From: Verrucomicrobiota bacterium
Lineage (GTDB): Bacteria > Verrucomicrobiota > Verrucomicrobiia > Verrucomicrobiales > Verrucomicrobiaceae
Length of the DNA stretch: 46,711 bases
Reading direction: 5' to 3'
NCBI GenBank assembly: GCA_026397605.1
Contig: JAPLUM010000752.1
Span: forward strand, 1 to 46,711
The notes beneath the pieces were generated by a model. It made no database searches. It had not been told where the DNA came from and saw only the letters and a program-made list of their open reading frames with translations. Positions within the stretch are counted from its first letter, which is position 1, and each line of letters opens with the position of its first letter. The position numbers were made by a program, and so were the translations under genes. Shown here piece after piece: positions 27,320 through 35,444 of the stretch.

Positions 27320-27901
27320 TTAAGCTTCAATTTCAATGTGATAGCGTGGCAGTGTCGGGTCAATCTGCTGGCTGTAAGCATCGATCCCTCCTGTCAAACA
27401 GCGTGCCTGGGTGAAACCGTGGCCGATGTAGTAGGCCACCGCATCCAGCGCGCGGCTGCCGGTGTGATCATAAAGGACGATAGGCGTGGTTTTATCCCAA
27501 TTCGAAAAGGCATGCTGAACCAGCGTCTGATCCATGAATTGGGCACCAGTGATCTTCACCGCGTCATGCTCCTCGCGAGTGCGTGCATCGAGGAGTTGCA
27601 GTTTGGGCTCCGTTTTCATCAGCTCGGCCAGCTCTCGAGGGCTGATTTGCAACTGATCATCTTGGGAGTGGCTGTCCTGAATATGCTGGATCATCTCGGC
27701 CACGGGAATGTTTTCATTGCGTGCACAGACCGCAGCCAGAGTCTCAGTCGGGCTAAAAGCACAGCTACTGCAGCCGCCGATGTGGTAGCGGGCGAAAAGG
27801 GAGCGCTGGGCTCCTGGGTAGTAGCGCAGCACTTCGCCTAGAGTCGTTTCTGGAGTCAAAGGGGGAAGGTCGATGTTGGGCATGAGCCATTCATAGCTCA
27901 T
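27320..27901 (-). CDS. Redox-disulfide/rhodanese fusion protein with a Cys-less rhodanese site
   Basis: This is a 193-residue, two-domain cytoplasmic protein. Residues about 15-65 resemble the DUF1858/ScdA-N type of small redox domain (TTLGEVLRYYPGAQRSLFARYHIGGCSSC), with a CSSC pair. Residues about 85-190 are rhodanese-like (LQLLDARTREEHDAVKITGA, LVQHAFSNWDKTTPIVLYDH, CLTGGIDAYSQQ). In catalytic rhodaneses the active-site loop after the VVVYC-type strand begins with Cys; here it is LYDHTGSRALDA, so Asp replaces Cys and sulfur transfer is unlikely at that site. Met-7 (position 27883) is an alternative start. It is divergent from pssA (gap 36 bases) and upstream of radC. The role is unclear; a sulfur- or redox-sensing adaptor is a guess. 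Confidence 0.82.
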   Translation of the reverse strand: MSYEWLMPNIDLPPLTPETTLGEVLRYYPGAQRSLFARYHIGGCSSCAFSPTETLAAVCARNENIPVAEMIQHIQDSHSQDDQLQISPRELAELMKTEPKLQLLDARTREEHDAVKITGAQFMDQTLVQHAFSNWDKTTPIVLYDHTGSRALDAVAYYIGHGFTQARCLTGGIDAYSQQIDPTLPRYHIEIEA

Positions 27902-27937
27902 CAAAGAATTGGCGAAACTGTAAACTTCGTCTGTGCA

Positions 27938-28834
27938 ATGTGCTCGAACACGCTAGAATTGCGCGTCATGCTTGAACGCGAACCACGCATCTATGTGCTC
28001 CCCACGATGATGACGGCAGGAAATATCCTGTCCGGCTTTGTCGCCATTCTTCAGATTTTCAAAGGTCGAGAGGGAGAAATCACCGAACATTACTACTGGG
28101 CCATCATTGCCATCCTCGCGGCTTGTCTCTTTGACGTGCTAGATGGCCGAGTGGCCCGTATGGGTGGCCAGGAGTCGCCCTTTGGCCGTGAGCTGGATAG
28201 CATCGCAGATATCGTCAGCTTTGGCGTAGCCCCTGCGCTACTTGTGCATGACATCGTCTTGAAAGACATCGAAAGGCCCGCTGGTCTCGGTTGGCTGATT
28301 GCCTCGGTCTATCTTGGATGTGGAGCCATGCGCCTGGCCCGCTTTAACTGCATTTCCGCCGCCAGCGACGGCACCGGCAGCAAACATTTTCGTGGTTGCC
28401 CCATCCCTGCTGCCGCTGGGGTGATCGCCTCTCTCACACTGCTGATGCTTTGGCTGGAGCAGGGGAACAAAGAGATCGGCCCGTGGAAATATGGGCTCGC
28501 AGCACTCATGGTCATGCTTTCTTACCTCATGATGAGTGATCTGGAGTATCCCAGCTTCAAGTCCATCAACTGGCGCACGCGCCGCTCCCCAGCCTGGGTG
28601 CTCATTTCCATCATCATCGTGGCATTCTCCGTGCAGAATTGGCAGTGGATGCCCTCCGTGCTCTTTGTCAGTTACCTGATCTACGGACTCGTGCGTCCCT
28701 GGGTCAGCCGCAGAGTGCGTCAGCAGATCGAGATCGAGTATGATGGCGGAGATGACCCCATCACCTCTGATTTAACAGATCAGCGAGAATCCAAAGATGA
28801 GGTCTTGCCAAAGGATGCGGCATCGCAAATCTAG
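27938..28834 (+). CDS. pssA: CDP-diacylglycerol-serine O-phosphatidyltransferase (phosphatidylserine synthase)
   Basis: The enzyme makes phosphatidylserine from CDP-diacylglycerol and serine at the membrane, the first step to phosphatidylethanolamine. The product (298 residues) starts with YVLPTMMTAGNILSGFVAIL, typical of the PssA branch. It contains the full CDP-alcohol phosphotransferase motif D69-G-x2-A-R-x8-G-x3-D87-x3-D91 in DGRVARMGGQESPFGRELDS. Five to seven hydrophobic helices follow, including GIIASLTLLMLWLEQG-like and VLISIIIVAFSVQNW segments. The C-terminal tail is hydrophilic. A second ATG (27968) is possible as start. Its 3' end lies 43 bases before the glycosyltransferase start, with a run of ten C's between them, so the two may be co-transcribed. 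A psd gene for the next step is not in the window. Confidence 0.93.
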   Translation: MCSNTLELRVMLEREPRIYVLPTMMTAGNILSGFVAILQIFKGREGEITEHYYWAIIAILAACLFDVLDGRVARMGGQESPFGRELDSIADIVSFGVAPALLVHDIVLKDIERPAGLGWLIASVYLGCGAMRLARFNCISAASDGTGSKHFRGCPIPAAAGVIASLTLLMLWLEQGNKEIGPWKYGLAALMVMLSYLMMSDLEYPSFKSINWRTRRSPAWVLISIIIVAFSVQNWQWMPSVLFVSYLIYGLVRPWVSRRVRQQIEIEYDGGDDPITSDLTDQRESKDEVLPKDAASQI

Positions 28835-28865
28835 CGCGCTCTCGTATCTCCTCTCCTCCCGACCT

Positions 28866-28875
28866 CCCCCCCCCC
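28866..28875 (+). repeat. Homopolymer of ten C bases just upstream of a start codon
   Basis: Ten consecutive C's lie 2 bases before the ATG (28878) of the glycosyltransferase gene, just where a ribosome binding site would sit. Homopolymers of this length can slip during replication and change leader length or frame. The translation frame upstream is also open through the tract, so changes would alter any upstream-initiated product. Confidence 0.7.
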
Positions 28876-28877
28876 GA

Positions 28878-30080
28878 ATGGCCGATTTTTATCAGCACGC
28901 GCGACTTCCGACCCTGCATCACCTCTCCACGCCAGACAGCAGCGCGCGTGAGGCCGAGCTGACAGAGCTCGCTGAAAAGCGGCCCATCGCCCTACTTTTA
29001 CCTGCCCTTTATCAAGAGGTCGGGCGTCCTGCCTTGCCAGATATCTTGCGGAAAGTAGCTGCCGTGCCCTACATCTCTGAAGTCGTCCTCAGCATGAATG
29101 GCATGGACGAGGCCCAGATGACCCAGTCGCACAATCTGTGTCGCGATTGGCTAGGCGATAAAAAAATGACCCTGCTCTGGAATGACGGCCCCGCACTGCG
29201 CGCCGCTAACCAGCACTTTGAAGATGCCGGATCTCAGAGTGGCAAAGGCGCCAATATCTGGATGGGCATCGCCTATCTGAAAGCCGCAGGTCATGATGGC
29301 ATCATCATCAGTCACGATACCGACATCCTCAATTACAGCCCCAGCTTGTTAGCGAAGCTCGGCTACCCCATCGCCCATCCACGGCTCGGCTACCGCTTTG
29401 CCAAGGGATATTACAGTCGTGTTGCAGATCGCCTCTATGGCCGTGTCACACGCCTGCTCATTTTCCCCTTGATTCAGGCCTTTCAGGAAGTGCTCGGCGC
29501 CACACCGCTTCTGGAGCATTTAGAGAGCTTCCGCTATCCCTTGTCAGGCGAGTTTTCGGGCGACTGCCACACGCTCGCCAGCTTCAGCATCCCCTCCGCC
29601 TGGGGACTTGAGGTCGCCATGCTTTGTGAGGTGCATCGTCATCTTGAGGTCAAAGAAATGTGCCAGGTCGATCTAGGCTTCCACTACGAGCATCGGCATC
29701 GCCAGCTAGAAGCTGGCAGCCTGGAGCCAGGCCTCGTCGCCGCCGCCGCAGACGTCGCCCGTTGTTTGTCATTCCATGTCCTGCGCGAGTCCCAAGACCG
29801 TGCCGCCGAGGCTTTGCTGAAACTTGTGCTTGAGCGCTATCGCGCCCGTTCCCTGGAGTGGATGGATCGCTATGAGCACGTCGCTCTTTTAAATGGCCTG
29901 AAGTTTGATCGCGCAGACGAAGCCTTCGCCGTCACCGCCTTTACAGAGGCATTAAAAGAGCTGACTCAAAGTGTCGCCAAAGAAGGACTGCACGCCCCGA
30001 AATTGCGCCCATCACCCGCTTCTGCCTTGAGCAGCATCACTGGTTTAGGTGCAGAAATCCAGGCCGCCGCGATCCGGTAG
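28878..30080 (+). CDS. Glycosyltransferase, GT81/GpgS-like
   Basis: This 400-residue protein resembles glucosyl-3-phosphoglycerate synthase and related GT-A enzymes. The N-terminal nucleotide-binding part starts RPIALLLPALYQEV, then VVLSMNGMDEAQM. SGKGANIWMGIAYLKAAGHDG is followed by the metal-binding D147-T-D149 in IISHDTDILNYS. A later stretch, FRYPLSGEFSGD, resembles the acceptor-binding region of GpgS (usually RPLAGEF). WGLEVAMLCEVH and HRHRQLEAGSLEPG follow. No signal peptide or helix is evident, so it should be cytoplasmic. The product would be a glucosylglycerate-type osmolyte precursor if the assignment holds. The cognate phosphatase is not adjacent. The ATG at 28878 is preferred over the upstream open frame, which overlaps pssA. 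Confidence is good for GT-A fold, moderate for GpgS. Confidence 0.74.
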   Translation: MADFYQHARLPTLHHLSTPDSSAREAELTELAEKRPIALLLPALYQEVGRPALPDILRKVAAVPYISEVVLSMNGMDEAQMTQSHNLCRDWLGDKKMTLLWNDGPALRAANQHFEDAGSQSGKGANIWMGIAYLKAAGHDGIIISHDTDILNYSPSLLAKLGYPIAHPRLGYRFAKGYYSRVADRLYGRVTRLLIFPLIQAFQEVLGATPLLEHLESFRYPLSGEFSGDCHTLASFSIPSAWGLEVAMLCEVHRHLEVKEMCQVDLGFHYEHRHRQLEAGSLEPGLVAAAADVARCLSFHVLRESQDRAAEALLKLVLERYRARSLEWMDRYEHVALLNGLKFDRADEAFAVTAFTEALKELTQSVAKEGLHAPKLRPSPASALSSITGLGAEIQAAAIR

Positions 30081-30138
30081 ATCATTTTACATGCGCTTTA
30101 CAGACGGCCTTATCGAGGTCGTGCAGACTTGGGGTGCT

Positions 30139-31251
30139 ATGAATGCACTTACCCAAATCCTCTGCCTCACCACCCTCAGTTTTACCCTCGGCGCAGCTTT
30201 GCTGCCAGCGGCGGAACCCAATCAAGACAAAGCCATCGGCGACAACGAGTCGTTGGTGCAAATTGCCATCCTGATAGACACCAGCAACAGCATGGATGGT
30301 CTCATCGAGCAGGCGAAAAGCCAGCTCTGGAAGATCGTCAATGAATTCAATGATGCCAAGCAGGGCGACAAAACGCCTGTCGTTCAAGTGGCCCTGTATG
30401 AGTATGGAAATACCAATCTCAGCATTGGCACCAATTACATCCGCCAAGTGCTGCCCTTCACGCGGGATCTGGATCAGGTCTCTGAGCAGCTTTTCAAACT
30501 GACCACCAATGGCGGTGATGAGTATTGTGGGGCGGTCATTCGGGAGGCGCTGGATAAGCTAAGTTGGGAAAAAGATAGCAAGACCTACAAAGCCATCTTC
30601 ATCGCAGGCAATGAGCCATTTTCCCAGGGGCCAATCAGTGCCAATGACGCCTGCAAAGCTTCCATTCAAAAAGGTGTCGTCATCAATACCATCCACTGCG
30701 GCAATCATGCGGAAGGTGAAAACGGCGGTTGGCGCACAGGGGCAGCTCTGGCAGAAGGTCGATTCCTCACCATCGATCAAGACAAGGCTGTCGTGCATAT
30801 CGAAGCTCCGCAGGACAAAGAAATCACCCGACTCAGCATCGAGCTGAACAAAACCTACATCACCTATGGCAAAGACGGTGCTCGTGGATGTGCCAATCAG
30901 ATTGCCCAGGACTCCAATGCCACTCGTTATGAAAAAGCGGGTGCCTCCGTGCAGCGTGCTCTGACCAAAACCTCCAGCAACTACTCCAACGCCACCTGGG
31001 ATCTCGTGGATGCCACCAAGAAGGGCGGCGTCAAACTCGAATCCGTCGCTGAATCCGAACTGCCCGAAGAACTCAAGGTGCTAGCCCCTAGTGCCCGCCC
31101 CGCTTACATCGAGGGAAAATCCGCCGAACGCGCCAAGATCCAAAGCGACATCAAAAAACTCAACGAAGACCGCCAGAAATTCGTGGCCGAAAAAGACAAG
31201 GAAAGCGGAGAAGTCGCCCATGCCCACCATTCTTGTCATCGAAGACGATAG
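30139..31251 (+). CDS. Secreted von Willebrand factor A domain protein, apparently shortened at the C-terminus
   Basis: The product (370 residues) has a signal peptide (MNALTQILCLTTLSFTLGAALLPAA), so it is exported. It also has a VWA domain with the MIDAS motif DTSNSM (in IAILIDTSNSMDGL), the second metal loop around TTNGGDEYCG, and IFIAGNEPFSQG. A helical, lysine-rich region follows (IQSDIKKLNEDRQKFVAEKDK). It ends abruptly at EVAHAHHSCHRRR, which overlaps the start of the response-regulator gene by 32 bases. Relatives I recall continue helically for a further 20-30 residues. That suggests a shortened or frame-altered end, but no homologue is available here to confirm it. The start ATG at 30139 fits the signal peptide better than upstream ATGs at 30049 and 30091. 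Confidence 0.82.
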   Translation: MNALTQILCLTTLSFTLGAALLPAAEPNQDKAIGDNESLVQIAILIDTSNSMDGLIEQAKSQLWKIVNEFNDAKQGDKTPVVQVALYEYGNTNLSIGTNYIRQVLPFTRDLDQVSEQLFKLTTNGGDEYCGAVIREALDKLSWEKDSKTYKAIFIAGNEPFSQGPISANDACKASIQKGVVINTIHCGNHAEGENGGWRTGAALAEGRFLTIDQDKAVVHIEAPQDKEITRLSIELNKTYITYGKDGARGCANQIAQDSNATRYEKAGASVQRALTKTSSNYSNATWDLVDATKKGGVKLESVAESELPEELKVLAPSARPAYIEGKSAERAKIQSDIKKLNEDRQKFVAEKDKESGEVAHAHHSCHRRR

Positions 31252-31900
31252 CGCTATCCGCCGTGGGGTGACGGATGCTTTGCGGTTCTCTGGTTACACG
31301 GTGCTGGAAGCGGCTGAAGGATCTGCGGGGATGGAGCAGGCGCAGAAGGCTACCTTTGATCTCATGCTGCTGGATCTGGTGCTGCCGAATTACAGCGGCT
31401 TTGAAATCCTGCGTGCTCTGCGTGATCATCGTCCTGGAACTCCGGTGATCATTCTTTCCGCTCGTGGAGAGGAGGCGGATCGTGTGAAAGGTCTGAAACT
31501 CGGCGCTGACGATTATGTGGTGAAACCCTTCAGCGTGCGCGAGCTGCTGGCACGTGTGGAAGCCGTCCTGCGCCGCTCCCCCGAGCGTCCGCATGCAGTG
31601 CAGCAGATCGAGTTCCCGCAAGGCGTTGCTGATATCGAACGCATGGAGTTGCGCTACACAGACGGCACACGCGCTGAGTTGTCGGATCGCGAAGTCGGCC
31701 TCATCGAATACCTGGCAGCTCATCGAGGCCGCGCCATCTCTCGAGACGAACTCCTTCGCCGCGTCTGGCGCATCGAACCCCAACACACCGAGACCCGAAC
31801 CATCGACATGCACATCGCTAATTTGCGCGCCAAGCTCCGCGATAGTGACGCTACTTTTTTGTTAACAGTCAGAGGCAAAGGCTACATGCTGGCGCAGTGA
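31220..31900 (+). CDS. OmpR-family response regulator
   Basis: This 226-residue protein is a DNA-binding response regulator. The receiver domain has acidic residues Asp9-Asp10 (VIEDDSAIRRG), the phospho-acceptor Asp52 in LMLLDLVLPNYSG, a Ser at the end of strand 4 (IILSARG) and Lys102 in DDYVVKPFSVRELL. The C-terminal winged-helix domain of OmpR type begins near 125 (ELSDREVGLIEYLAAHRGR, SRDELLRRVW, TRTIDMHIANLRAKL). A GGAG (31207-31210) lies 9 bases before the ATG at 31220, which fixes the start. It overlaps the end of the VWA gene and is followed 25 bases later by its likely partner histidine kinase. DNA targets are unknown. Confidence 0.95.
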   Translation: MPTILVIEDDSAIRRGVTDALRFSGYTVLEAAEGSAGMEQAQKATFDLMLLDLVLPNYSGFEILRALRDHRPGTPVIILSARGEEADRVKGLKLGADDYVVKPFSVRELLARVEAVLRRSPERPHAVQQIEFPQGVADIERMELRYTDGTRAELSDREVGLIEYLAAHRGRAISRDELLRRVWRIEPQHTETRTIDMHIANLRAKLRDSDATFLLTVRGKGYMLAQ

Positions 31901-31925
31901 CAAAAGTTTCGTCATTTTAACTTCC

Positions 31926-33614
31926 ATGCGCCCCTTCCTCCGCTGGTTTCTCTTCACCGCCTGCCTTGCTGTTTTCACAGCGGCCATGCTGTGGATCAGT
32001 GCGCGCATTTTGGATCTTGAGGGGCAGCGTCAGCGCACAGCGGAGGAGGCTCAGGTGCAGGAAAAAGTGCGCTTGGCACTGTGGCGCATGGATTCGCTGG
32101 CCAGCGCTTTATTGATTCGTGAAAACTCACGGCCTGCTTGGCATTATCAGGCGTTTTATGCGCCGGATAATCTCTTTGCCAGCAGCACTCAGAGCATCCC
32201 CAAAGGCCAGGCGCTCATGCCGTCTCCTTTGTTTGGCAGTTTGCCAGATCTCGTGCAGCTGCATTTCGAGATCGTGGCTGGAATGTCATGCAGTCCGCAA
32301 GCCCCAGCAGGTCCGCAGAAGGAGCTCGCTTCCAACTGGTATGCTTCATCACCGCAGACAAGCCAGGCCACGAGCAAGCTGGATCAACTGCGGGAGCTCA
32401 TCAAAAAGCACCCGGAAGTACAACTCCCGCCTGCTGTCAGCGTTGCACCTTCTGCGCCCGCTCCTGCCGCTGAGGATAAAACGAAGACTGCTGAGTTAAA
32501 GAAGGATCAACAAGACGCACAAATGGTCTCTAACTACATCGAGCAGACCCAGCGATCTCAGATCATCACTCCTGTGTGGGCAGATCAAGAACTACTGCTC
32601 GTCCGCCAAGCCAGCTTAGAAGGCTTGACCCGCCTGCAAGGTGTTTGGTTAGACTGGCCACTGCTCCAGACGCGGTTGCTGGAAACCGTGCGTGATCTAC
32701 TACCTGAGGCCACGCTGATGGCCCTCAGTCCTGAAGCAGCGCGCACCGATGCCAGTGCTTTGGTGACGTTGCCTGTGAAGCTTCTCACGGGCAACGTCCC
32801 CATCACTCTGGTCGGAGCCAGTTCCCCTTTGAGGCCTGCCTTAGCCATTGCTTGGGCTTGCCTGATCGCTGCTGCACTGGCCATCGCCTTTGTGCTGCAT
32901 CGGGCCGTTTTACTCAGCGAAAGGCGCGGTGCTTTTGTGTCTGCGGTCACCCATGAGCTGCGCACTCCGCTCACGACCTTTCGTTTGTATTCCGAAATGT
33001 TGGCAGATGACATGGTGCCCGACCCTGAACGCCGCCGCGAATACCTGAACACACTCTGCGACGAGTCCACCCGTCTCATGCATCTGGTGGAAAATGTGCT
33101 GTCCTTTTCCCGAATCGAGCGCGGACGCACCGCGGCACGGATGGAGGTCGTCAGTGTTCAGAGCCTGCTTCAGCGGATCGAGCCACGTCTGCGCCAGCGC
33201 ACAGATCAGGTGGGGCTCACGATTCAAACGCAGATCGATCACGCCGCAGGTCTGGCCTCAGTGCAGGTAGATGCCCTGGCCGTGGAGCAGATCCTTTTTA
33301 ATCTCACGGACAACGCCTGCAAATACGCCGCGCCTGATTCGCAGCCGAAAGAGCTGCATCTTTCCGCCATCGCAGAGGGCAGGGAAGTCCACTTTACCCT
33401 GCGCGACTTTGGTCCTGGTCTGTCTAAGCAAGCCCGCAAAAAGCTCTTCCAGCCCTTTGCCAAATCTGCCACTGAAGCCGCCCACAGCGCCCCTGGAGTC
33501 GGCCTAGGTCTGGCCCTTTGCCGACGCCTGGCCCGCGAGCTTGGTGGCAGTTTAAAGCATCAAGTTGTCAGTGGACGTGGAGCCTGTTTTTGTCTGAGTT
33601 TGCCACGACATTAG
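31926..33614 (+). CDS. Sensor histidine kinase
   Basis: The 562-residue product is a membrane sensor kinase. One helix is at residues 7-28 (FLFTACLAVFTAAMLWISARI). An extracytoplasmic region of about 270 residues follows; it contains a low-complexity Ala/Pro/Lys stretch around PPAVSVAPSAPAPAAEDKTK. A second helix lies near ALAIAWACLIAAALAIAFVL. The cytoplasmic core has the H-box HELRTPLTTFRLYSEML (phospho-acceptor His343), the N-box NLTDNACKYA, the G1 box LRDFGPGLS and the G2 box VGLGLALCRRLARELGG. It is adjacent to the OmpR-type regulator (25-base gap) and should pair with it. No HAMP domain is obvious between the second helix and the H-box. The sensed signal is unknown; the extracytoplasmic region matches no sensor fold that I recognise. 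Confidence 0.95.
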   Translation: MRPFLRWFLFTACLAVFTAAMLWISARILDLEGQRQRTAEEAQVQEKVRLALWRMDSLASALLIRENSRPAWHYQAFYAPDNLFASSTQSIPKGQALMPSPLFGSLPDLVQLHFEIVAGMSCSPQAPAGPQKELASNWYASSPQTSQATSKLDQLRELIKKHPEVQLPPAVSVAPSAPAPAAEDKTKTAELKKDQQDAQMVSNYIEQTQRSQIITPVWADQELLLVRQASLEGLTRLQGVWLDWPLLQTRLLETVRDLLPEATLMALSPEAARTDASALVTLPVKLLTGNVPITLVGASSPLRPALAIAWACLIAAALAIAFVLHRAVLLSERRGAFVSAVTHELRTPLTTFRLYSEMLADDMVPDPERRREYLNTLCDESTRLMHLVENVLSFSRIERGRTAARMEVVSVQSLLQRIEPRLRQRTDQVGLTIQTQIDHAAGLASVQVDALAVEQILFNLTDNACKYAAPDSQPKELHLSAIAEGREVHFTLRDFGPGLSKQARKKLFQPFAKSATEAAHSAPGVGLGLALCRRLARELGGSLKHQVVSGRGACFCLSLPRH

Positions 33615-33710
33615 GAATACGCTCCGTTTTTGGATAAAGGCAGTTTTAGCCGTGAGTTCCGGCTGCTACTATTGTCTCAATCGGGTGTGGATGGCGGGTA
33701 TATCTGTGTT

Positions 33711-33716
33711 AGGAGG
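33711..33716 (+). promoter_or_regulatory. Strong Shine-Dalgarno sequence before the AraC-type gene
   Basis: AGGAGG lies 6 bases before the ATG at 33723. It fixes that start against the upstream open frame, which begins at a TTG. Most genes in this window have no such sequence, so this one stands out. Confidence 0.85.
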
Positions 33717-33722
33717 TTCATC

Positions 33723-34616
33723 ATGCAGGTCGAGCGTGAAAAAATCCAGATTCCCAGTGGGCATTCGTTTCGTTTGCTACGCTGGTCGCGGTCGGTGAGG
33801 GAGGTAGAGTGTGTGTTGGCTCCGGGTAAAGTGGAAAAGATCTTGGGTGAAGGCACACGTTGGCATTTCCATGTGGAGATGGAATTGACGCTGTTCACCG
33901 AAGGCAATGGTTCGCGCTTTGTGGGAGATCACATTGGCACTTTTGAGGCAGGCGATCTTGTCCTTCTAGGCAGTAAGCTTCCGCATTACTGGCACACTCG
34001 GGGAAACTCTAGCGGGATCTCCGTGCAATGGCATTTCCCAGAGGGGCATCCCTTTTGGGCTTTTCCAGAGAATCTGGCGCTCCAACCACTTTTTGATCAG
34101 GCTGGTCGCGGATTGCGTTTGAGTGGGCAGACAGCCGCGCGAGTCTCGGTTTTACTCCATGAAATGATGCCTACACAGGGTGCTGAGCAGCTAGCTCTGC
34201 TTCTGCGCACCCTAGCCCTCATTGCTGCAGCTCCAGAAGCAGAACGAACTTATCTTTCCGTACGTTCCTTTGCCCTCGCGGCAGAGTCGCACTATCAGCA
34301 GTCCATCTCAAAAGCCATGCGTCATTTGATCGCCCATTTTCGCGAGGAAGTCCGGCTAGAGGATATCCTGCTACTTACCGACCTCAGCCGCCCCACCTTT
34401 GCCCGTCAGTTTAAAAAACACGCCGGCCGCACCATGAGCGAGTTTTTGAATCATCTGCGTCTGCAGGCCGCCTGCCGCGAGCTTTTAGAGAGTGATCTCG
34501 GAGTTTTAGAGATCGCTCTCGGTTGCGGATTTACCCAGATATCCTTTTTCAACCGCCTCTTTCGCCGTCTACAGCATTGCAGTCCTACGGAGTATCGGGC
34601 CCGCCGGAAAAAATAA
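33723..34616 (+). CDS. AraC-family transcriptional regulator with cupin-like sensor domain
   Basis: The 297-residue product is a likely carbohydrate-responsive regulator. The N-terminal half is a jelly-roll/cupin-type sensing domain (HFHVEMELTLFTEG, HIGTFEAGDLVLLGSKLPHYW, HFPEGHPFW). The C-terminal 100 residues form the double helix-turn-helix of AraC/XylS (AMRHLIAHFREEVRLEDIL, LTDLSRPTFARQFKKHAGR, LNHLRLQAACRELLESDLGV, FTQISFFNRLFRRLQHCSP). No target gene is obvious next to it: clpP follows at 76 bases and the kinase precedes at 108. The start is set by the AGGAGG at 33711. The inducer is not visible. Confidence 0.92.
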   Translation: MQVEREKIQIPSGHSFRLLRWSRSVREVECVLAPGKVEKILGEGTRWHFHVEMELTLFTEGNGSRFVGDHIGTFEAGDLVLLGSKLPHYWHTRGNSSGISVQWHFPEGHPFWAFPENLALQPLFDQAGRGLRLSGQTAARVSVLLHEMMPTQGAEQLALLLRTLALIAAAPEAERTYLSVRSFALAAESHYQQSISKAMRHLIAHFREEVRLEDILLLTDLSRPTFARQFKKHAGRTMSEFLNHLRLQAACRELLESDLGVLEIALGCGFTQISFFNRLFRRLQHCSPTEYRARRKK

Positions 34617-34691
34617 GCTGGGATACCAGTTCCCTGACAAGGCTTACGCCCGTAGTTTGACAAGCTAGCCTGTCACCTCTTGATTACCGCC

Positions 34692-35342
34692 ATGTCCCAA
34701 TCCCCATCCGATTTCCCCACCATGATCTCTCCGCCCTCTAACTTCATCGTCCCGATGGTGATCGAGAGTGAAGGGCGCATGGAGCGCTCTTACGATATCT
34801 ATTCCCGCCTGCTGAAGGATCGCATCATCTTCCTCGGCAGTGATGTGAATGATCAGGTCGCCAATGTCATCATCGCCCAGTTCCTCTTTCTCCAGATGCA
34901 GGACCCGAAGAAAGACATCCATTTCTATATCAACAGCCCTGGTGGCTCCGTCACCGCTGGCCTGGCCATCTATGACACCATGCAGTTTGTCACCTGTGAC
35001 GTGAACACCTACTGCATCGGCATCTGCGCCAGCATGGGAGCCGTCCTCCTGGCCGCAGGCACGAAAGGTAAGCGCTTTGCCCTGCCAAACAGTGACATCA
35101 TGATCCATCAGGTCTCTGGTGGTGCCCGTGGAACCGCCAGTGATGTGGAGCGCACCGTGGACTTCATGTACAAACTGAAGCGCCGGTTGAACCGTATCCT
35201 CGCCCACCATTGTGGCAAGACCCCAGAGGTGATCGAAAAAGACGCTGACCGCGACAATTACATGAGCGCAGAAGAAGCCGCCGCCTATGGGCTCGTGGAT
35301 AAAGTCTTGGTGAGCAATCGCGACCTGGCAGCGAAGGAGTAG
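34692..35342 (+). CDS. clpP: ATP-dependent Clp protease proteolytic subunit
   Basis: The protein is the serine-protease core of ClpAP/ClpXP, forming a 14-subunit barrel. The 216-residue product keeps the catalytic triad Ser114 ([16 protein letters not shown]), His139 ([11 protein letters not shown]) and Asp188 ([13 protein letters not shown]). It also keeps the [20 protein letters not shown] substrate-binding strand and the [18 protein letters not shown] region. After the histidine the usual PLGGAQGQATD-like stretch reads [11 protein letters not shown], a modest variation. The ATG at 34692 is preferred to a TTG at 34680. No clpX or trigger factor gene is adjacent. A strong terminator follows at 35367-35391. 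Confidence 0.96.
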   Translation: MSQSPSDFPTMISPPSNFIVPMVIESEGRMERSYDIYSRLLKDRIIFLGSDVNDQVANVIIAQFLFLQMQDPKKDIHFYINSPGGSVTAGLAIYDTMQFVTCDVNTYCIGICASMGAVLLAAGTKGKRFALPNSDIMIHQVSGGARGTASDVERTVDFMYKLKRRLNRILAHHCGKTPEVIEKDADRDNYMSAEEAAAYGLVDKVLVSNRDLAAKE

Positions 35343-35366
35343 TTTGAGGCTTTGATCAATGAAGAG

Positions 35367-35391
35367 GGCGGACCGACTGGTCCGCCTTTTT
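35367..35391 (+). terminator. Rho-independent terminator after clpP
   Basis: The stem GGCGGACC (35367-35374) and GGTCCGCC (35379-35386) are perfect complements with loop GACT, followed by five T's (35387-35391). It lies 24 bases after the clpP stop and is a textbook intrinsic terminator. Confidence 0.93.
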
Positions 35392-35444
35392 CATAAAGGT
35401 AAAGAATTCAGAGATTCATCACCAGCCTGAGCTATCGAGGGGCC

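Noticed and set aside
31160-31813. Minus-strand frame of 217 codons opposite the response regulator
   Set aside because: The plus strand has intact receiver and winged-helix motifs over the same bases; the antisense translation lacks any pattern.
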